Below are positions 1 through 8,310 of a DNA stretch of 30,086 bases, in pieces (positions within the stretch are counted from its first letter, which is position 1; each line of letters begins with the position of its first letter). The stretch covers positions 1-30,086 of the forward strand of contig CABROZ010000014.1 of assembly GCA_902472795.1 (NCBI GenBank). The letters run 5' to 3'. Under the pieces are notes generated by a model. It was given only the letters and a program-made list of their open reading frames with translations. It did no database searches and had not been told where the DNA came from. Origin of the DNA: an uncultured Bacteroides sp. (lineage in GTDB: Bacteria > Bacteroidota > Bacteroidia > Bacteroidales > Bacteroidaceae). The position numbers and the translations under genes were made by a program.

Positions 1-134
1 TAGGCCCGATACAGATGGGACTGAACAAGCCAATTCACTTTACCGACTTCGAAAGTTCCGTTCGCGACATCGTCAACATTACGGCCGTAGCTGTCATCGA
101 TGCCATTGTGGACAAAAAGAAAGCCTGCCAATGA
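1..134 (+). CDS. NADP-dependent malic enzyme, C-terminal end (partial)
   Basis: Only the last 43 codons are present; the frame is open from the left edge and stops with TGA at 132-134. The translated tail contains GPIQMGLNKPIHF and VRDIVNITAVAVIDAIV. This resembles the end of a phosphotransacetylase-type domain (GPI..GL.KP followed by V.DIVN..A). In Bacteroides that domain forms the C-terminus of the large malic enzyme (oxidative decarboxylation of malate to pyruvate with NADP), and the gene often lies beside gdhA. The alternative is a stand-alone phosphate acetyltransferase or butyryltransferase. The family assignment is inference from a short fragment and from the gdhA neighbour. Confidence 0.65.
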   Translation, partial: GPIQMGLNKPIHFTDFESSVRDIVNITAVAVIDAIVDKKKACQ

Positions 135-307
135 GACGACCTTTATCGAAAACGCAAATCGTATGCATCGTACTGCTTTGGGCGGCATTATGCTACATTG
201 TTCTGGTATATGCCGAACGTATAGACGGTCCGGTCATCGTAACGCTCGCACTTTCGGCAGCATTTGTTTTCATACCTGTCTTTCAGTCGATAAAAAAGAA
301 TAAATAA
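131..307 (+). CDS. small two-helix membrane protein, 58 aa
   Basis: A short open frame starts at ATG 131, overlapping the TGA of the upstream enzyme gene as ATGA, and ends at TAA 305-307. The protein has a basic start (MRRPLSK), a first hydrophobic helix at about residues 10-28 (IVCIVLLWAALCYIVLVYA), a short polar turn (ERIDGP), a second helix at about 34-53 and a basic tail (KKNK). This is a helical-hairpin membrane protein with both ends probably cytoplasmic. The ATGA overlap suggests translational coupling to the malic-enzyme-like gene, and a strong terminator follows 20 bp downstream, so this is the last gene of that transcript. I recognise no family. The coding call rests on the overlap, the clean two-helix pattern and the terminator position. 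Confidence 0.65.
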   Translation: MRRPLSKTQIVCIVLLWAALCYIVLVYAERIDGPVIVTLALSAAFVFIPVFQSIKKNK

Positions 308-326
308 TATCTTTTTATTCCATTTT

Positions 327-371
327 GCGGGATAAAGCAACAATTTTGTTGTTTTATCCCGCATTTTCTTT
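327..371 (+). terminator. Rho-independent terminator after the small membrane gene
   Basis: Bases 327-343 (GCGGGATAAA then GCAACAA) pair with 346-362 (TTTATCCCGC at its 3' end), giving a stem of about 15-17 bp with one G-U pair and a tiny loop. ATTTTCTTT follows. It closes the upstream transcript and separates it from gdhA. Confidence 0.85.
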
Positions 372-379
372 ATAATTTG

Positions 380-410
380 TTTGTTATTATCATTTAAATA
401 TTTACTTTTG
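380..410 (+). promoter_or_regulatory. gdhA promoter, Bacteroidota sigma-ABfr type
   Basis: TTTG at 380-383 is followed, after exactly 19 bp, by TACTTTTG at 403-410. This matches the known Bacteroides primary promoter pattern TTTG-N19..21-TAnnTTTG. Transcription should start near 417, leaving a leader of about 80 nt before the ATG at 500. The leader includes a 10-bp palindrome, CAATATATTG (446-455), of unknown meaning. Confidence 0.8.
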
Positions 411-499
411 CAACCGCAATCAACAATAATGCAGAAGTTAGTAAGCAATATATTGTTTAAAGTAACAGATAGTAAAAACCAATAAAAGAATCATTAATT

Positions 500-1837
500 A
501 TGAATGCAGCTAAGGTATTAGAAGACCTCAAAAGACGTTTTCCAAACGAACCAGAGTATCATCAGGCAGTAGAAGAAGTACTGTCAACCATTGAAGAAGA
601 ATACAACAAACATCCGGAGTTCGACAAAGCTAACCTGATAGAGCGTCTTTGCATCCCCGACCGTGTATATCAGTTCCGCGTAACGTGGGTTGACGACAAA
701 GGCAACGTTCAGACAAACATGGGCTATCGAGTACAACACAACAATGCCATTGGCCCGTACAAAGGTGGTATTCGTTTCCACGCATCGGTCAATTTGGGTA
801 TTCTGAAATTCCTTGCTTTCGAACAGACATTTAAAAACTCGCTGACAACGTTGCCTATGGGTGGCGGTAAAGGTGGTTCCGACTTCTCGCCACGTGGCAA
901 ATCGAACGCAGAAGTAATGCGTTTCTGCCAGGCATTTATGTTGGAATTGTGGCGTCACATCGGTCCCGATGTGGATGTGCCGGCCGGTGATATCGGCGTA
1001 GGCGGACGTGAAGTAGGTTTCATGTTCGGCATGTACAAGAAGCTGACACGCGAATTCAGTGGCGTGCTGACAGGTAAAGGACGCGAATTCGGCGGTTCGC
1101 TGATCCGTCCCGAAGCTACCGGATATGGTAATGTATATTTCCTGATGGAAATGCTGAAGACAAAAGGTTGGGATCTGAAAGGCAAGTCTGTCCTTATCTC
1201 AGGTTCCGGAAACGTAGCCCAATATACAGCTGAAAAAGTTCTGCAACTGGGTGGTAAGGTATTGACCATGTCCGACTCTGACGGTTATGTTTACGATCCG
1301 GATGGTATCGACCGCGAGAAACTGGACTACATCATGGAACTGAAGAACCTCTATCGCGGACGTATTCGCGAGTATGCCGAACAATATCCGGGCGTTAAAT
1401 ATGTAGAGGGCGCACGTCCCTGGGGTGAAAAAGCTGATATTGCACTGCCGTCGGCCACTCAGAACGAAATCAACGGCGACGATGCCCGCAAGCTGATTGC
1501 CAACGGTGTGATTGCCGTATCCGAAGGTGCCAACATGCCTTCTACTCCGGAAGCTATCCGCGTATTCCAGGAAGCCAAGATTCTGTACGCTCCGGGTAAG
1601 GCTGCCAATGCAGGCGGTGTATCGGTATCGGGTCTGGAAATGACACAGAACTCGGAACGTCTGTCATGGAGTGCCGAAGAAGTAGATGCCAAACTGCACT
1701 ACATCATGGAAAATATCCATGAAAACTGCGTGAAGTATGGTACCGAACCCGATGGCTACGTAAACTATGTAAAGGGTGCCAACGTAGCAGGCTTCATGAA
1801 AGTAGCCAACGCCATGATGGCTCAAGGCATTGTATAA
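500..1837 (+). CDS. gdhA: NADP-specific glutamate dehydrogenase
   Basis: The 445-aa product has the full length of the hexameric bacterial family. It catalyses reductive amination of 2-oxoglutarate with ammonia and NADPH, the main ammonium assimilation route in many Bacteroides, in the cytoplasm. The N-terminal dimerisation and substrate domain carries PMGGGKGGSDF, with the substrate-binding Lys at about K124, and PAGDIGVGGREVG, with the catalytic Asp at about D164. These positions correspond closely to K125 and D165 of the clostridial enzyme. The Rossmann domain begins near residue 230 with LISGSGNVAQYTAEK, and SDSDG follows the second beta strand. The gene stands alone, with its own promoter at 380-410 and a strong terminator at 1890-1922. 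The preceding malic enzyme is another NADP(H) enzyme of central metabolism. Confidence 0.97.
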   Translation: MNAAKVLEDLKRRFPNEPEYHQAVEEVLSTIEEEYNKHPEFDKANLIERLCIPDRVYQFRVTWVDDKGNVQTNMGYRVQHNNAIGPYKGGIRFHASVNLGILKFLAFEQTFKNSLTTLPMGGGKGGSDFSPRGKSNAEVMRFCQAFMLELWRHIGPDVDVPAGDIGVGGREVGFMFGMYKKLTREFSGVLTGKGREFGGSLIRPEATGYGNVYFLMEMLKTKGWDLKGKSVLISGSGNVAQYTAEKVLQLGGKVLTMSDSDGYVYDPDGIDREKLDYIMELKNLYRGRIREYAEQYPGVKYVEGARPWGEKADIALPSATQNEINGDDARKLIANGVIAVSEGANMPSTPEAIRVFQEAKILYAPGKAANAGGVSVSGLEMTQNSERLSWSAEEVDAKLHYIMENIHENCVKYGTEPDGYVNYVKGANVAGFMKVANAMMAQGIV

Positions 1838-1889
1838 TGCAAAAGCAATAAAAAGCCATAGTATAACACAACATAGACAAAGCAAGATT

Positions 1890-1922
1890 AAGTGGAGACT
1901 TTTACCGGTCTCCACTTTTTTT
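1890..1922 (+). terminator. Rho-independent terminator of gdhA
   Basis: A perfect 10-bp stem, AAGTGGAGAC (1890-1899) with GTCTCCACTT (1908-1917), encloses an 8-nt loop and is followed by a run of T to 1922. Confidence 0.93.
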
Positions 1923-2035
1923 GTCCACACGACACAACAAAATACATAATCACTCGTGTACTACCAATCTTATAACTGTTGACAGGCACATGCTCGCCCC
2001 CACCACAACAACTTATGTTACATATGCTATCACAA

Positions 2036-2072
2036 ATGATACATGTAATAAAAATGCCAGTTAATGTATCAT
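2036..2072. promoter_or_regulatory. inverted repeat upstream of susC1, candidate operator
   Basis: ATGATACAT at 2036-2044 and its perfect reverse complement ATGTATCAT at 2064-2072 are separated by 19 bp. The right arm ends 29 bp before the -7 element at 2102. The 9-bp arms are identical over every base, and their position just upstream of the promoter suits a dimeric activator site. No regulator of this operon is visible in the window. Confidence 0.5.
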
Positions 2073-2101
2073 CTGTTATATTCCTCAGTTACCTCAGCCC
2101 C

Positions 2102-2109
2102 TAATTTTG
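2102..2109 (+). promoter_or_regulatory. -7 element of the susC1 promoter
   Basis: TAATTTTG matches TAnnTTTG. No TTTG is found 19-21 bp upstream, which is common at activator-dependent susC promoters. The leader to the ATG at 2141 would be about 25 nt. Confidence 0.55.
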
Positions 2110-2140
2110 TTGGCAGAAAACTAAATTATTAACTAACGCC

Positions 2141-5100
2141 ATGAAAAAGGAAGCTATGAAATTCTTGTGCCGCCTTCTTCTTATGATTATAATAGGAAGC
2201 GCGACTGTTCAGGCCCAGAACAAAAAAATATCGGGCACGATTCTATCGAAAACAGACAATTTCCCTGTTATCGGAGCAACCGTTGTTGAAAAAGGGAATC
2301 CTACGAACGGAGTGATTTCCAATCTTGACGGAGAATTCACCATCAGTGTGGCACCCAATGCCGAACTTACCTTTTCTTATGTAGGTTATAAGAGCGTTAC
2401 ACTGCCGGCAACAGACGGCATGAATGTGATCATGGAAGAAGAAAACGAGTTGCTACAGGAAGTAGTAGTAGTCGGTTATCAGACACAACGCAAAGCAGAC
2501 CTGACCGGATCCATTGCCGTTGTTTCCACTGACGACATCAAAACGACATCGAACACCGACCCCATGCGTGCATTGCAAGGCAAAGTGCCGGGCATGACCA
2601 TCACTGCCAACGGTTCGCCCAGCGGCGTTGGTACAGTCCGTATCCGTGGTATCGGTTCGTTCAACTCTTCACAGGACCCACTCTACATTGTGGATGGTGT
2701 ACCGACTACCCGCGCGCTGAATTCTCTGAACGCAAACGATATTGAAAGCATGCAAGTCTTAAAAGATGCTGCATCGGCATCCATTTACGGTTCGCGTGCA
2801 TCCAATGGTGTCATCATCATCACTACCAAACAAGGTAAGAAAGCTGAAAAAGTAAAAGTAGATTTCTCGGCCAATCTGACTGCTCAGTTCTACACGAACC
2901 AATCGGTGATGAACCTGTGTAACTCCGCCCAATATGCTACGGCAATGGCTCAGGCAGCTCTGAATGACGGACTGGATCCCGTAACCTATGCCAGCAGTTA
3001 CGGACTGAACCTGAATGCCTCACAGGGTACCCCCATCACAGTATGGAACCCCGCTACCAACAGCTATGTCAACTATACGGTAAACGGCTTGTATGACGGA
3101 TTTGTCAATGCCAATAAAACCATGAGATACTCTGATACCGACTGGTTGGACGAGATATCACGTACCGGCTTTTCGCAAAACTATGACCTCTCCATCTCGA
3201 ATGCCACCGACAAGCACTCCACCATGTTCTCCTTAGGATATAAGAAGAATACAGGTATCATCAAATATACCGATTTCGAGAACATCGCCGCCCGTATGAA
3301 TTCGTCCTACAACATTAATAAATACTTCACCGTAGGCGAGAATTTCACCGTAACCTATTCGAGCCAGGTGGACACGGCCCCGATGGAAAATGCCTTGAAA
3401 ATGGCGCCGATTCTTCCGGTTTACGAAGAGGACGGAACGACATTCAGCGGACCGGTAGGCAGCATGAGCGACCGTCAGAACCCGTTGCGTGAAGCCTATC
3501 AGAACCGGAACAATGCACTGAACTACTGGCGTCTGTTCGGTAATGCCTATGCCGAACTGAAACCCATTAAGGGACTGACGCTACGCACCAACTTCGGCAT
3601 AGACTATTACTCGTCGTTCATCAATGCCATGACGCTCACCTACCATTCGGACATCGTCAACAATGATATTGCCAAAACAACCCTCTCGCACAACAATGAA
3701 GTGAACTGGACATGGAGCAACACTGCCAACTATAACTTCCGCCTTGCCGACAAACACGACATCACCGTGTTGCTGGGTACGGAAATGAACAAACAGACCG
3801 TTGTCGATTACTCTGCCTATTCCGAAGAATATGCATTAGAAGACCCCGACTATATGTGGCCCAACGCTGCTACCGGCACCATGCGGAACTCCGGAGCCAA
3901 GGTAGGTTACCGCCTTGCTTCCTTCTTTGGCAAAATAGACTATAACTACGACGACTTTATTCTTGCCTCCTTCACCATCCGCCGCGACGGTTCTTCGCGA
4001 TTCGGCAAAGACCACCGCTGGGGTACCTTCCCTGCTGCCACATTAGGTTTCCGTCTGTCCAGACTGATGCAGGAAGACTGGTTAGACGACTGGAAAGTAC
4101 GCCTCTCCTGGGGACAGACCGGTAACCAAGCCATCGACAACAATGCACAATTCGGACTCTATGTAGCCGACTACGGACTGGATCGCGTGACATCCACCGC
4201 CTACGACCTCTATCTGCAAGGTTCGGGAACCTTCCCTTCGGGCTATCGTGCCACCCAATATGCCAACCCTAACCTGAAATGGGAATCGGCAGAACAGTTC
4301 AACGTCGGTACTGACTTCACCTTGCTGCAAGGCAGCCTCTACGGTAGCATCGACGGCTATGTGAAGGATGTGGACGACATGCTCATCAGCCCCGCATTTC
4401 TGGGTGCACTGGGCGAAGGTGGAAATTCCTGGCAAAACGGTCCTTCGCTTCGCAACTGGGGTATGGAATTTGCCTTGGGCTACCGTAAGACATTGGCTTG
4501 CGGACTGGGCATCGACATCAATGCCAACATGGATTTCTTCCGCAACAAAGTGACTTACCTGCCCGAGACGACAACCGGCTCGTATGCCCATACCTCCAAA
4601 GAAAACCTGGTGGAAGCCGGCGTATCCTATGGCTCCATCGTGGGTTATGTAGTAGAAGGGCTTTTCCAGAATCAGGAAGAAGTCGATGCTTCCGGACAAC
4701 CCAATGCCCGTGTAGGCGGACTGAAATATGCCGACTTGGACGGTAACCACGAAATCAACGCCGACGACCAGACCTGGATATACGATCCCGTCCCCGCTTT
4801 CTCCTACGGTCTGAACATCGCACTCAATTACAAGAACTTCGATTTAAGCATGTTCTGGCAGGGTGTCTGCAACCAGGATGTATATAACAACCAGAAATTC
4901 CAGACCGACTTCTGGGGTGTAAACGACCCGGGATCCAACAAAGGCGATCGTGTGCTCCAGGCATGGACCACTGCCAACACCAGCTCCACCATTCCGGCTC
5001 TTAGCACCCTGAACACCGCCGACGAGGGACGAGCTTCCAGCTACTTTGTAGAAAACGGTTCGTACCTGAAACTCCGTAACCTGCAGATTGGCTACAATGT

Positions 5101-5272
5101 ACCGGCCAACTTCCTGTCGAAATTCAAGATGAGCAGTGCCCGCTTTTATGTAGCAGGACAGAATCTGCTTACCATCAAGAGCAAGAGTCTGACATGCACC
5201 GATCCCGAAAATCCGAATTGGGCATATCCCCTTGCCACCTCTGTTTCGTTCGGCCTTCAATTAGGTTTTTAA
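2141..5272 (+). CDS. SusC/RagA-family TonB-dependent outer-membrane transporter (PUL1)
   Basis: This 1043-aa product is of normal size for the family. A Sec signal peptide (about residues 1-25, ending in TVQA) is followed by a carboxypeptidase-D regulatory-like domain (about 29-100, with NLDGEFTISV and FSYVGYKSV). Next come the TonB box EVVVVGY (107-113), a plug domain (about 115-245, with IRGIGSF, IYGSRASNGVIIITTK) and a 22-strand barrel to the C-terminus. It imports oligosaccharides across the outer membrane using TonB energy, with the SusD lipoprotein as its lid. It is the first gene of a four-gene operon, 56 bp before susD. The downstream MFS permease and fructokinase suggest a fructan-type substrate, but that is inference from context. 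ATG 2156 is an alternative start; 2141 gives the better basic n-region. Confidence 0.95.
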   Translation: MKKEAMKFLCRLLLMIIIGSATVQAQNKKISGTILSKTDNFPVIGATVVEKGNPTNGVISNLDGEFTISVAPNAELTFSYVGYKSVTLPATDGMNVIMEEENELLQEVVVVGYQTQRKADLTGSIAVVSTDDIKTTSNTDPMRALQGKVPGMTITANGSPSGVGTVRIRGIGSFNSSQDPLYIVDGVPTTRALNSLNANDIESMQVLKDAASASIYGSRASNGVIIITTKQGKKAEKVKVDFSANLTAQFYTNQSVMNLCNSAQYATAMAQAALNDGLDPVTYASSYGLNLNASQGTPITVWNPATNSYVNYTVNGLYDGFVNANKTMRYSDTDWLDEISRTGFSQNYDLSISNATDKHSTMFSLGYKKNTGIIKYTDFENIAARMNSSYNINKYFTVGENFTVTYSSQVDTAPMENALKMAPILPVYEEDGTTFSGPVGSMSDRQNPLREAYQNRNNALNYWRLFGNAYAELKPIKGLTLRTNFGIDYYSSFINAMTLTYHSDIVNNDIAKTTLSHNNEVNWTWSNTANYNFRLADKHDITVLLGTEMNKQTVVDYSAYSEEYALEDPDYMWPNAATGTMRNSGAKVGYRLASFFGKIDYNYDDFILASFTIRRDGSSRFGKDHRWGTFPAATLGFRLSRLMQEDWLDDWKVRLSWGQTGNQAIDNNAQFGLYVADYGLDRVTSTAYDLYLQGSGTFPSGYRATQYANPNLKWESAEQFNVGTDFTLLQGSLYGSIDGYVKDVDDMLISPAFLGALGEGGNSWQNGPSLRNWGMEFALGYRKTLACGLGIDINANMDFFRNKVTYLPETTTGSYAHTSKENLVEAGVSYGSIVGYVVEGLFQNQEEVDASGQPNARVGGLKYADLDGNHEINADDQTWIYDPVPAFSYGLNIALNYKNFDLSMFWQGVCNQDVYNNQKFQTDFWGVNDPGSNKGDRVLQAWTTANTSSTIPALSTLNTADEGRASSYFVENGSYLKLRNLQIGYNVPANFLSKFKMSSARFYVAGQNLLTIKSKSLTCTDPENPNWAYPLATSVSFGLQLGF

Positions 5273-5328
5273 AATTAAAAAGTTCAGGTTTACATCCTAC
5301 TATATATACATTCAAAAACAAGAAAATC

Positions 5329-7101
5329 ATGAAAAAGAAAATATATACTGTGCTCGCCGCCTGCTTTATGGGGCTGACACTGACCAACTGCGATAGCTTT
5401 CTGGATTACAATCCGACTGCAGTCATCGATGAAGACAAAGCATTTTCTGACCCCGAAGCCATGGTAACGGCTGCTTACGCCATGCTGGGCGATTGCTGGT
5501 ACACCTATCCCTTCAATCTGTGGCCTTACGGCGACCTTACTTCGGACGACTGTCTGAAAGGCGGCTGGGGAACAGGCGACACCAACTACCATCACTTGGA
5601 GATATGGACTTCGCTGACGGCTACCAATCCCGACCACATGGACGAACTGTGGTATCGCCTCTATTGCGCCATCTCGCGTTGCAACCGTGCCATCGTCGCA
5701 CTGCAGCAGAACGGCGTTGCCAAGTTGGGAGAGGATGTCACCAACCAGCGCATGGCCGAAGTGAAGTTTCTTCGCGCGCACTTCTATTACAAACTTATCA
5801 CCGTCTTCCGTCAAGTGCCTTGGATTGACGAAGTAGTATTCGAGAACAACACGGTAGAACAAGTTCGTAACGACCAATACAGTTACGAAGAACTGTTCGG
5901 CAAAATCATTGACGATTTCCAGGAAGCTTACGACGTACTCCCTGCCAAGCAGACAGACGGAGGCCGTGTGAACAAGATTGCCGCCGCTTCCTACTTAGCC
6001 AAATGCTACCTCAACCTGGCGTGGGGCGACGGATACGAAGCCAACACGGGCGTTGACCACATCAACCGCGACTATATGCAGAAAGTAATCGACTATACCG
6101 ACGCCGTAGTAAGTTCAGATTACGGCTATCTGGAGGATTTCGGCGACATCTTCCTGCCCGATTACAAGAACAGCAAGGAATCCATCTTTGCCGTACAGAC
6201 TTCGGACTATGCCGACGACCACACAACCTACGGACGTGCCAACTGGTCGAATATGCTGAACGGATGCTGGGGCATCTGGTCATGCGGATGGGACTGCCAC
6301 AAGCCTTCGCAAAACCTGGTCAATGCCTTCAAGACCCGGAACGGCTTGCCGATGTTTGATGACTTCAATGATGAAATAGACTATCCCGTCAACGGCGAAC
6401 CTACCGACCAGAAGTGGGATCCGCGCTTGTTCCACACTGTCGGTATGCCTACCTTCCCCTACAAATACGAAGCCGAATATACGCTGGACGCCAGCAAGAA
6501 TGCCCGCGCAGCAAGCGTTTACGGCTACTACTCATCGATGAAGGAAGTTCCGCAGCGTTCGAAAGGCGAAACCTACAACGGCAGCTGGCAGGCCTTTGCC
6601 ATGAACGACTATGTGTTCCGCTACACCGACGTCATGCTGATGCGTGCCGAAGCACTGATCGAGCTTGACCGCCTGGAAGAAGCCCGTACCATCATTAACA
6701 ACATCCGTCAACGTGCCGCCAACTCTGTCAGCAAGCACATTGCCTACGCAGCCGACCAATGCGAAATATCGCTCTATCCTGAATCTTATTTCCAGAACAA
6801 GGAGACTGCACGCAAATGCCTCCGTTGGGAACGCCGATTGGAAATGGCCATGGAAGGCAGCCGCTACTTTGACCTCCGCCGCTGGGGTATTGCCTCGGAA
6901 ACGCTGAACGCTTTCTTTGCCAGTGAACAGAACGACTCTTACTCGTATGTACATCCCGAAACCGGAGAAGTCGTCGTACAGACTTACGGCCAGTATTACA
7001 AAGATGCACACTACACTGCAGGGAAAAACGAATTCTTCCCCATCCCCTACAACCAGCTGTTCTACATTCCGGGACTGTACGTACAAAATGCAGGATACTA
7101 A
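5329..7101 (+). CDS. SusD/RagB-family surface glycan-binding lipoprotein (PUL1)
   Basis: The ATG at 5329 gives 590 aa with a clear lipoprotein signal, MKKKIYTVLAACFMGLTLTNC, with the lipidated Cys at residue 21, followed by DSFLDYNP. The frame is open further upstream to 5194, but that extension lies inside susC and hides the signal peptide, so I reject it. The family's TPR-like helices and conserved blocks are present: LMRAEALIELDRLEEA, WERRLEMAMEGSRYFDLRRWG and the final FPIPYNQL. It should sit on the cell surface, bind the glycan and close the SusC barrel. One local oddity is a Trp/Cys cluster (C313, W314, W317, C319, W321, C323) in the variable half, where SusD ligand sites usually lie. 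The next gene follows after 41 bp in the same direction. Confidence 0.95.
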   Translation: MKKKIYTVLAACFMGLTLTNCDSFLDYNPTAVIDEDKAFSDPEAMVTAAYAMLGDCWYTYPFNLWPYGDLTSDDCLKGGWGTGDTNYHHLEIWTSLTATNPDHMDELWYRLYCAISRCNRAIVALQQNGVAKLGEDVTNQRMAEVKFLRAHFYYKLITVFRQVPWIDEVVFENNTVEQVRNDQYSYEELFGKIIDDFQEAYDVLPAKQTDGGRVNKIAAASYLAKCYLNLAWGDGYEANTGVDHINRDYMQKVIDYTDAVVSSDYGYLEDFGDIFLPDYKNSKESIFAVQTSDYADDHTTYGRANWSNMLNGCWGIWSCGWDCHKPSQNLVNAFKTRNGLPMFDDFNDEIDYPVNGEPTDQKWDPRLFHTVGMPTFPYKYEAEYTLDASKNARAASVYGYYSSMKEVPQRSKGETYNGSWQAFAMNDYVFRYTDVMLMRAEALIELDRLEEARTIINNIRQRAANSVSKHIAYAADQCEISLYPESYFQNKETARKCLRWERRLEMAMEGSRYFDLRRWGIASETLNAFFASEQNDSYSYVHPETGEVVVQTYGQYYKDAHYTAGKNEFFPIPYNQLFYIPGLYVQNAGY

Positions 7102-7142
7102 AAAACAGGAAACCAATTATAAACTCATAATCAAATAACAAG

Positions 7143-8300
7143 ATGTCAACAAAGAATATCAAACTGATACCGGTAATGCTCTGCTTTTTTGCCATGGGAT
7201 TTGTCGATCTTGTGGGTATCGCTTCCAACTATGTAAAAGCAGATTTGGGGCTGACGGACGCTCAGGCCAACATCTTCCCCTCGTTAGTATTTTTCTGGTT
7301 CCTCATTTTCTCCGTGCCGACCGGAATGCTGATGAACCGCATCGGGCGCAAGCAGACTGTTCTGCTCAGCCTCATCATCACGGCATTGTCCCTCTTACTG
7401 CCTATCTTCGGCGACAGCTACGGACTGATGCTATGCTCCTTCTCGCTGTTGGGCATCGGAAACGCGCTGATGCAGACGTCGCTCAACCCCTTGCTGAGCA
7501 ACCTCATCAGCGGCGACCGTCTGGCCAGCTCGCTTACTTTCGGCCAGTTTGTCAAAGCCATTGCTTCGTTTCTGGCACCCTACATTGCCATGTGGGGAGC
7601 CACGCAAAGCATTCCTTCCTTCGGATTGGAATGGCGCGTATTGTTCCCGGTCTATATGATTATTGCCATCATCGCCATCCTGTGGTTGGGTGCCACTCCC
7701 ATTGAGGAGGAACGTCCTGACCGTGCCTCCAGCTTTGCCGACTGTCTGAAGCTGCTGGCTCATCCCTTCATCCTGCTGTGCTTCCTGGGCATCATGTGCC
7801 ACGTGGGAATCGACGTAGGCACCAATACCACCGCCCCCAAGCTGCTGATGGAGCGTGGCGGCATGACGCTGGACGAAGCTTCATTTGCCACCAGCCTCTA
7901 CTTCATCTTCCGTACCATCGGCTGTTTCTCGGGCAGCTTCATCCTGCAACGGATGAATGCACGCCGGTTCTTTGCCATCAGCGTGGTGTGTATGCTGATT
8001 GCCATGATCGGATTGTTTGCCTTCAACAGCATCGGCATCATCTACGTATGCATTGCCCTGATAGGCTTCGGAAACTCCAACATCTTCTCCATCATCTTTG
8101 CCCAAGCCCTCCTTTCTGTTCCCAACAAGAAGAACGAGGTCTCCGGTCTGATGATTATGGGCCTCTTTGGCGGAACCGTCTTCCCCTTGCTGATGGGATT
8201 TGCCAGCGACGCCATGGGACAGAACGGAGCTGTGGCCGTCATGACTGTCGGAGTCATCTACCTTTTATACTATACCATGAAATTTAAAACAACTCATTAA
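7143..8300 (+). CDS. MFS sugar permease, probably fructose or related hexose
   Basis: This is a 385-aa polytopic protein with about 12 hydrophobic helices. The cytoplasmic loop 2-3 signature appears as GMLMNRIGRKQTVLL (about residues 60-74), so it is a major facilitator of the sugar:proton symporter kind (FucP/GluP-like branch). It should carry a monosaccharide across the inner membrane. It lies 41 bp after susD and 10 bp before the kinase gene, which makes it part of the same operon. The arrangement permease plus fructokinase beside susCD resembles the known levan locus of B. thetaiotaomicron, hence the fructose suggestion. Substrate is inference from neighbours; the MFS family call is firm. 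Confidence 0.85.
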   Translation: MSTKNIKLIPVMLCFFAMGFVDLVGIASNYVKADLGLTDAQANIFPSLVFFWFLIFSVPTGMLMNRIGRKQTVLLSLIITALSLLLPIFGDSYGLMLCSFSLLGIGNALMQTSLNPLLSNLISGDRLASSLTFGQFVKAIASFLAPYIAMWGATQSIPSFGLEWRVLFPVYMIIAIIAILWLGATPIEEERPDRASSFADCLKLLAHPFILLCFLGIMCHVGIDVGTNTTAPKLLMERGGMTLDEASFATSLYFIFRTIGCFSGSFILQRMNARRFFAISVVCMLIAMIGLFAFNSIGIIYVCIALIGFGNSNIFSIIFAQALLSVPNKKNEVSGLMIMGLFGGTVFPLLMGFASDAMGQNGAVAVMTVGVIYLLYYTMKFKTTH

Positions 8301-8310
8301 AATCAGCTTT

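Noticed and set aside
2036..2072. Invertible promoter of the Bacteroides capsule type
   Set aside because: The arms are only 9 bp and enclose 19 bp without a promoter; invertible promoters have longer repeats and enclose the promoter.
4082..4750. 222-aa minus-strand frame inside susC1
   Set aside because: It is antisense to a clearly coding SusC barrel region and has no recognisable motif.
5194..5328. N-terminal extension of the PUL1 SusD
   Set aside because: It overlaps the susC end and would hide the lipoprotein signal that begins at 5329.
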